From Agrypnia vestita (lineage: Eukaryota > Arthropoda > Insecta > Trichoptera > Phryganeidae): a DNA stretch of 64,000 nucleotides. Positions 58,739 to 64,000 of the stretch are shown piece by piece; position 1 is the stretch's first letter; each line of letters begins with the position of its first letter. The stretch covers positions 62,001 to 126,000 of the forward strand of contig JADDOH010000143.1 in assembly GCA_016648135.1 (NCBI GenBank), in the 5' to 3' direction. The notes below the pieces were generated by a model. It was not told the origin of the DNA, made no database searches, and worked only from the letters and a program-made list of their open reading frames with translations. Made by a program: the position numbers and the translations under genes.

Positions 58739-59434
58739 GCTCCTACGTATAATATCGTAACCCACAAAATTCAATTTTACAGGAGAAGATTTTGAACATA
58801 TTTTCGTCCGGTATAAATCTAAATATTGCCCAATTTTTTTGAAATTTCATTTCAATATTTTACTTTATACTGTAGTTTCATAAATAATCACAAAAAAGTC
58901 GAAATTATTAAAGGTTTTTGTAGAAATGCACATACGATAGTGTACTTCGGAAAAGACGCGACGTAAAATATCGTATAAATGACTTACAACATTTAACTTC
59001 GGAAAAGACGCGATGTAAAATATCGTATAAATGACATACAACATTTAACTTCGGAAAAGACGCGACGTAAAATAACGTAAGTGTTACATACGATAATTTT
59101 CTTATGTTATGTTCTCACGCATATTATCGTAAGTGTTACATACGATAATTATCTTATGTTATTTTCCAACGTATGTTGTCGTAAGTGTTACATGCGATAA
59201 AATTATATTATGTTATTTTCCAATGTAAATTATCGTAAGTGTTACATGCGATAGTATACTTCGTAAAAAATATGTGATTGTTTGAGATACGATAAAATAG
59301 GTCCGAAAAAAACGTTATTTATTGCAAAATATTTCTTTTCTTTCTTGGCAATAAAGATATAATTAAATACATATGAAATACACAACAAACTAAAAGTCGT
59401 CGATTTGTGGGTTACGATATTATACGTAGGAGCC
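58739..59434. mobile_element. Element with 31-bp perfect inverted ends and a 52-bp internal array
   Basis: GGCTCCTACGTATAATATCG followed by TAACCCACAAA at 58739-58769 is the exact inverse of 59404-59434. Inside, units about 52 bp apart start near 58945, 58997 and 59049 (CTTCGGAAAAGACGCG) and 59076, 59128, 59180 and 59234 (CGTAAGTGTTACATACGATA). No target duplication and no coding region; superfamily unknown. Confidence 0.8.
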
Positions 59435-59552
59435 GTCGATTTGTAAAAATATTATTGGATTTGTAAAGAAAAAAAAATTAATCCTAAAATTAATTTATAT
59501 TGTGTCGTGTCTTAATAATGCAAAATAACTTTAATTATATTGATGTAAATAT

Positions 59553-60545
59553 ATGTAAACTAATCAGGATATATAATTACATAAAATCTATTATACTCTT
59601 TTAATATCAACTAATATAACACATACAAAAAATAGAGCCCAAATATAATAGGTACAGTACAGTCTATATGTTGTCAATAAGCAGGTCATGTTGCCATACA
59701 GGGAATAGACAGATGGGTACCCAGAGTTCTGCGGTGCAGACCATGGGACATGAAAAGAGGAAGAGGCCAGCCTCAGAAAAGGGGGGCTGATGATATCATA
59801 CCTGTCGCGTGTAGTGGGTGGATCAAAAAAGTCCAAAAAAGAGAAGATTGGAGAAATTTAGAAAGAGCCTACATCCAGTAGTGGAGAGATGTTTAAGGAA
59901 GAAAGAAGAAATAGCCTATATAATGAAAAATAAGAAAAAATTCAATCCAAAAAAAATAACAATATTTTTATAAATTTGTTCTAAGGCCACAATTACTGGA
60001 TTTCTTCCACAAGGGGATAATCGGATGGAATCGGTGAATGTTACATTATGTAGAATGATCACTTTAGGCAATCTTAAAGACAGGTTGTAAGCCCCGTGGA
60101 CGCTCAATACATAGCTTCGTCTCGGTGAGACATCTATAATTTATCTTAATTATTAAAAACTTAAATTGAAAACATTCCTCAATAAATACTACAATCAAAT
60201 ACACAATGTCTCATTGCAGAATGGAAAACATTACACTTATTTAAAAAATAAAAATTGGAATATATCAATGAGAATAAATTCGAACTTATGAAGTTCACGC
60301 ATGGGCGCGTTAAAACAATATGTCTAATATTCGCTTAAACCTAAAACTAAATATATGAAAATAATAATATAAAAATGTCAAGACCGTGTAATTTGCCGAA
60401 TTTGTGAGCCGCGCACTGATTGTGTGTCACATTATAATTATCTAAAGTTTTAATTCCAGCAAGTTGCGAAGTTACGACAGACAGATGGACAGATAGACAG
60501 AAAACCAAAATATTATACTTTGTTTTGTTTTTGAAGCATTTTATT
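59553..60545 (+). mobile_element. RTE-type LINE 3' repeat, copy 2
   Basis: Parallel to 41021-42121: GWIKKVQKREDWRNLERAYI, TTCTAAGGCCACAATTACTG, GTAAGCCCCGTGGACGCTCA and AGTTGCGAAGTTACGACAGA. It lacks the 68-bp insertion, so it gives the empty site. It includes a family M segment at about 59965-60150. Confidence 0.8.
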
Positions 60546-61258
60546 GAAAAAAGAAGACGAAAATTCGAAAGAATAATCTTATTGAAAGTTGTTAAAATAT
60601 AGAAAGTTATGCCTGAATTAAAAATATGAAAACAATATATATCTATGTATCATGCGGTCTTGTCCCGGGTATTGTAATCTTGTATCGGAAATATCTACAC
60701 ATTTATGGAAATATTCCTCATAATGGCTGTACTCAAGATTATGCCATTTATTATCCATTTGTAATTAAAACATGATTAGGTAGGTAAAACTTATTTTTTT
60801 GCAATTGAAGCTGTTTGTAAGCGCACATACTGACAATATATTAAATTGCATAAGACCTCGGACTTTATCCATCCTTCCCTAGACAGAGATAGCCAGAGGC
60901 ACACTTAACAATAAATATTGAAACGGAAAATGCAATATCTTTTTAAATGAGATTAAACTTATATTTTACCAGTGGCATTTAATAATCAAATGCATACGAT
61001 AAAGGTTCAACCGTATACCCAAGAGCGCATATTTTTTTATTTATGCGCTTAAATCTTATTGCAATAAAGATTAGATCGAAGTCGTAGAATTTGATGACAC
61101 ATATGTAGATAATACCACTTTATCACCAGCGAAAATGGGTAGTTAATTGTAATACTAGCTAAGATAATAATCGCTTTAAAAGAACAATACCCAATTTATT
61201 TCAATAGAATTTTAATAAATAGTATTTTTTAAGATTAAATTAAAAGATTACTCCAGCG
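60546..61258. other. Upstream of the single-domain gene, no feature
   Basis: AT-rich; no exon or repeat edge recognised. Confidence 0.5.
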
Positions 61259-61270
61259 TATATATATATA
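61259..61270 (+). promoter_or_regulatory. TATA box of the single-domain gene
   Basis: TATATATATATA lies 57-68 bases before the start codon, the same spacing as in the three-domain gene. Confidence 0.5.
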
Positions 61271-61326
61271 GAAAAAATATGCGGTAAAATAATTGTTTTA
61301 GAGTCGAGACAAAGAAATCAGTCAAT

Positions 61327-62256
61327 ATGAAGGCAGTTTTTTTTCTTTTGGTCGTGTTCGGTCTTTCTAATGGCGCTGTGATCCTTCGAGAGCACAAAGA
61401 CCTTAACCAGGATCTTCAAGACTTTCTTGACATCCTCCCCATAGAGAAAATCCTCGACATTGTTTACATCAACCTGCAAGACCCAGAATTGGAGACTGTG
61501 ATTGAGTACATCTACAGTGATGAATTTAAAGCGCTGATTTTAGAAGTTGAAGCTATCTCCGAATATGATACGGTACGAATAAGAAAAAATTGACACAAAT
61601 AACAGTTATAAAATCCAATATATATATTTTTTAAAAACGTATTGTACATAATTATTCAAATCATATAATTATCATTCGTCGGCGCGCAGTCAGTACTTAC
61701 CTTGATTTTTTTCCAAAATTATTCCTAATAAAATATGTAACTCGTAATATTGCAATCATAATTATGTATTATCATATTATTACAAATATTTGTGTGCGTA
61801 CAACTCATGCTAACTACTCTTGTAAAATATTCGATTCTTTCTTTCTAGGAAAATGATTATTAGAAATATAATTTGTATTTTTTTCAGATTATTTCTTACT
61901 TGGATGCCGCTGGCCTTCCCGTCAAGTCATGGATTGCGTGGATTCATGAGCTCATAGGACTGAGCCGAGCTCGTGGCGTCTCTTCGTCCAAGAGTCTCAG
62001 CAGCGCTATCCAAGAAATCATAGACATTCTTCCTGTCGAAGAAATCAAAACCTTGTACGACGAGAAGTTGGCAAACAGCCCAGACTTCGGGGAACTTGTC
62101 GGCAAGCTCACGAGCCCGACCTTCACAAGTTTCATCCAGGCCCTGAAAGACAACCAGAGGGTCCAAGAGATAGTCGCTCGTCTTCTTGAAGCTGGAGTTG
62201 ATGTCAAAGCATTCATTGAACTCTTAAAAAATATTTTTGGTTTTAATCAGTTTTAA
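61327..62256 (+). CDS. Single-domain insect-allergen-repeat protein (SDMA-like), 204 aa
   Basis: Exon 1 61327-61572 (82 codons) and exon 2 61888-62256 join in phase 0 (GATACG|GTACGA; TTTTCAG|ATT). The signal peptide MKAVFFLLVVFGLSNG is followed by an eight-residue spacer and one Ins_allergen_rp domain: DLNQDLQDFLDILPIEKILD, YSDEFKALILEVEAISEYDT, then after the intron GLPVKSWIAWIHELIGLSRA and IQEIIDILPVEEIKTLYDEK, ending FIELLKNIFGFNQF. Exon 1 has the same length as in the three-domain gene and the intron falls at the same codon, which shows common origin. AATAAA-type signals follow within 90 bases. Family members of this size are secreted midgut proteins. It is the likely parent or sister of the broken exon at 43208-43596. 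Confidence 0.94.
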
Positions 62257-62815
62257 CCGACTCAATTCATAAAATAATTAAATAAGATATTCATTATATA
62301 AATTAGTAATATAACAAATAAAATTATGTCTATTGTAGATAATAATAAAATATCATTAGTTTTTTTATTTATTTTATAGACAAATATAATTTCTTTAAAA
62401 ACTGCAAAATTAATTAATGATGACATTATTGGTAATAAGAAAATACTTTCACGCGTATTCCGAAAATAGCAATAATGGGATCTAAGATCCTTACTCCAAC
62501 AATTAATAGACGAAAATAAAAAAAATAATCAACGAAACGTAAGTATACGTCGGTGGTGTGGTCAGAGGGAAACATAATTTCATGACGGTTATCCGTCAAG
62601 CGTCAAATATAAAAACATTCCAACAATATTTCTTTTTCTATGGTCCAACGCGACAATCACAATTTTGCCATAATTTTACATCAGGACGCTGTGGGAGAAG
62701 AAGTTAATAAGTGCATATGAAATTGTATTATTTTAGTTGAAACAAGAGAATTGTTAGGTTACGTTTGTGGCAGAGTGAAGCTGTCAGACCAGACCGCCCG
62801 GATCGGAAAGCACGT
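62257..62815. other. Downstream region, no gene
   Basis: 3' UTR of the single-domain gene in the first 90 bases. 62540-62800 has moderate GC (GTGGTCAGAGGGAAACATAA) and may belong to the next mobile element. Confidence 0.45.
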
Positions 62816-62817
62816 GT

Positions 62818-63686
62818 AGGGCCCTTTCAGAGTAAGGGCGGGTGCGGATGCTGGCGCGGGTAGCGCCCCTAGCACGCGGCCGATTCTGTTGGTTCAATCC
62901 GCCTGTATCTTTCACAGTGCTCGAGCATCTGTCAGTGGCTAAAGCGTCTGGTTCTAAACTTTTTTGATCCACACGCGACAACATGGAAATCGATACGGAA
63001 GAATTTATATCCGCAGTGAAACATCGCACTGCTATTTAGCAAAGCAAACACCCACAACACTTCAATAGAGCTGTCATAAGTAAATTATGGGAAGAAATAA
63101 AAAATGTAATTTTTTTACCTATAAATTATGATTTTTTTTTATATAAAATATTTTTTTTTTACCTATAAATTATTTTACCCAAAAAACTATAAAAAGCTGG
63201 TAAGGTACTTACTACTTTAACCTTTAAACGCTCGTGAAGTTTTTTTGTGAATTATTTGCGCGACTTACGCGTAGCTGTTATAAAAATAATTATATCTCTA
63301 TAATTAGTCATCCTTTTTAGGTAAAATATTTTTTTTATCAAAATAAAATATTATTTACAACTTACAAAAGTTTAATTTGTAATGTTTCACAATTTATATA
63401 ATTACACATTAAATTTAAAGAATAAAAAAATAATAAATAAAAATATTAAAGTCAAACATTTTCATTTTCAAACATTTAGCAAACTTCAAGTAATTTACTT
63501 CCCATTTGAAAAATGAATTTTCCATTAATAAAACCATGTTTCTACATAGATACCACGAAGTTTGAAAAGCACACATGCACACGTGCGTTTAGATTCTCAG
63601 CCGCTTCTGCACTGTGAACATGGCGACGCCAAGGCCCGCGCGGCCCCACATGCACCCGCTCCCGCCTGTGCACTCTGAATAAGCAC
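62818..63686. mobile_element. Inverted-repeat element carrying a MADF remnant (PIF/Harbinger-like?)
   Basis: Left TTCAGAGTAAGGGCGGGTGC and right, read inverted, TTCAGAGTGCACAGGCGGGA are imperfect terminal inverted repeats in GC-rich edges. A MADF-domain exon lies inside. MADF or Myb-like partner genes are known from PIF/Harbinger transposons, so that superfamily is suggested. No transposase frame was found and target duplication is unclear. Confidence 0.4.
62983..63105 (+). pseudogene. MADF-domain first exon with a nonsense change
   Basis: MEIDTEEFISAVKHRTAI, then a TAG stop (63037-63039), then in the same frame QSKHPQHFNRAVISKLWEEI followed by KN and a GT donor. The pattern fits the N-terminal MADF fold (EEFIxxVxxRxxLWxxxHPxxxNRxxxxxxWEEI). 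The stop sits where the conserved Trp (TGG) is expected, so a single G to A change explains it. MADF proteins bind DNA. Confidence 0.65.
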
Positions 63687-63840
63687 ATAGAGGTATTTAC
63701 TTTGAGAGAGATACGTGAAAATATACAAATCTTCTTTTTTAAGTAGATGAACACAGAACACCGGCGTATACCTAAGTCGCGTTTATTTTATATTTTATCT
63801 TCATCTATTAAGTGTTGGGATAAAGATTTTACATTCCAAT
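63110..63840. other. AT-rich then GC-rich edge, no gene
   Basis: 63110-63175 has a tandem TTTTTTACCTATAAATTAT. 63575-63690 is the GC-rich right edge of the inverted-repeat element (GGCCCGCGCGGCCCCACATG). Confidence 0.5.
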
Positions 63841-64000
63841 ATCGCTATTTTCGGAAGACGGGTGTTTGTATGTATGTACATTGATATCGATAGGAGAGTG
63901 ATTGCGAGATAAAGTAAATGGTGCTTTGAATGCAATTATGGCCAATAAGAACAAGACAAACGGTAAATAATGGAGTTCTAGTGCCAAGTCTGATGTATGG
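63840..64000 (+). mobile_element. LINE family A fragment cut by the window end
   Basis: In shifting frames: INVDRRVIAR, VNGALNAIMANKNK, then NNGVLVPSLMYG at the last base. This is the region just after the reverse transcriptase core in family A, upstream of the RWFGHVERM tail, so the rest should follow beyond 64000. Confidence 0.75.

Overview
The window looks like nuclear DNA of a lepidopteran insect (butterfly or moth). It is strongly AT-rich, its genes are small and intron-containing, and most of it is transposable-element debris. Five host loci can be supported. One is a minus-strand odorant-binding protein (OBP) gene of the Minus-C type. Four belong to the insect-allergen-repeat family (Ins_allergen_rp, PF06757), which includes lepidopteran nitrile-specifier protein (NSP), major allergen (MA) and single-domain major allergen (SDMA), all midgut secreted proteins. 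All allergen-repeat loci lie on the plus strand. No species is claimed.

Layout. 1-7.5 kb: five-exon OBP gene whose introns are filled with LINE pieces, a Helitron-like element and a foldback MITE. 8.5-12.5 kb: decayed Jockey/CR1-type LINE split by a 1.3-kb long-inverted-repeat element. 14.3-21.9 kb: a hAT-type non-autonomous element, MITEs, LINE tails and a tRNA-derived SINE. 22.1-24.4 kb: divergent single-domain allergen-repeat gene. 24.4-43 kb: almost only repeats, including a 91-bp minisatellite, Helitron-like elements, a nested SINE, retroelement tails with hammerhead-like motifs and a GC-rich hairpin array. 43.2-43.6 kb: broken exon of the family. 48.8-51.1 kb: three-domain gene, 573 aa. 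51-61 kb: LINE pieces, a probable LTR, an inverted-repeat element with a 52-bp internal array, and a second copy of a 1-kb RTE-type repeat. 61.3-62.3 kb: intact single-domain gene. 62.8-64 kb: MADF-domain pseudogene between inverted repeats, then a LINE cut by the window edge.

In the allergen-repeat genes each domain is split by an intron at the same place, right after the Glu-Tyr-(Asp/Glu/Arg)-(Thr/Glu) stretch. In the three-domain gene the repeated unit is a 555-bp exon plus an intron, so the protein grew by duplicating an exon-intron module. The domains are nearly identical, and introns 1 and 3 are nearly identical while intron 2 differs, which points to very recent duplication or gene conversion. 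Family knowledge suggests roles in the gut (peritrophic matrix, food processing or plant-toxin handling), but no specific function can be read from the sequence.

The most unusual points are the three-domain gene, two repeat families with hammerhead-like folds, a 68-bp insertion between A and T seen against an empty paralogous site, a 250-bp series of GC-rich mini-hairpins, and the 31-bp perfect inverted-repeat element with a 52-bp array.
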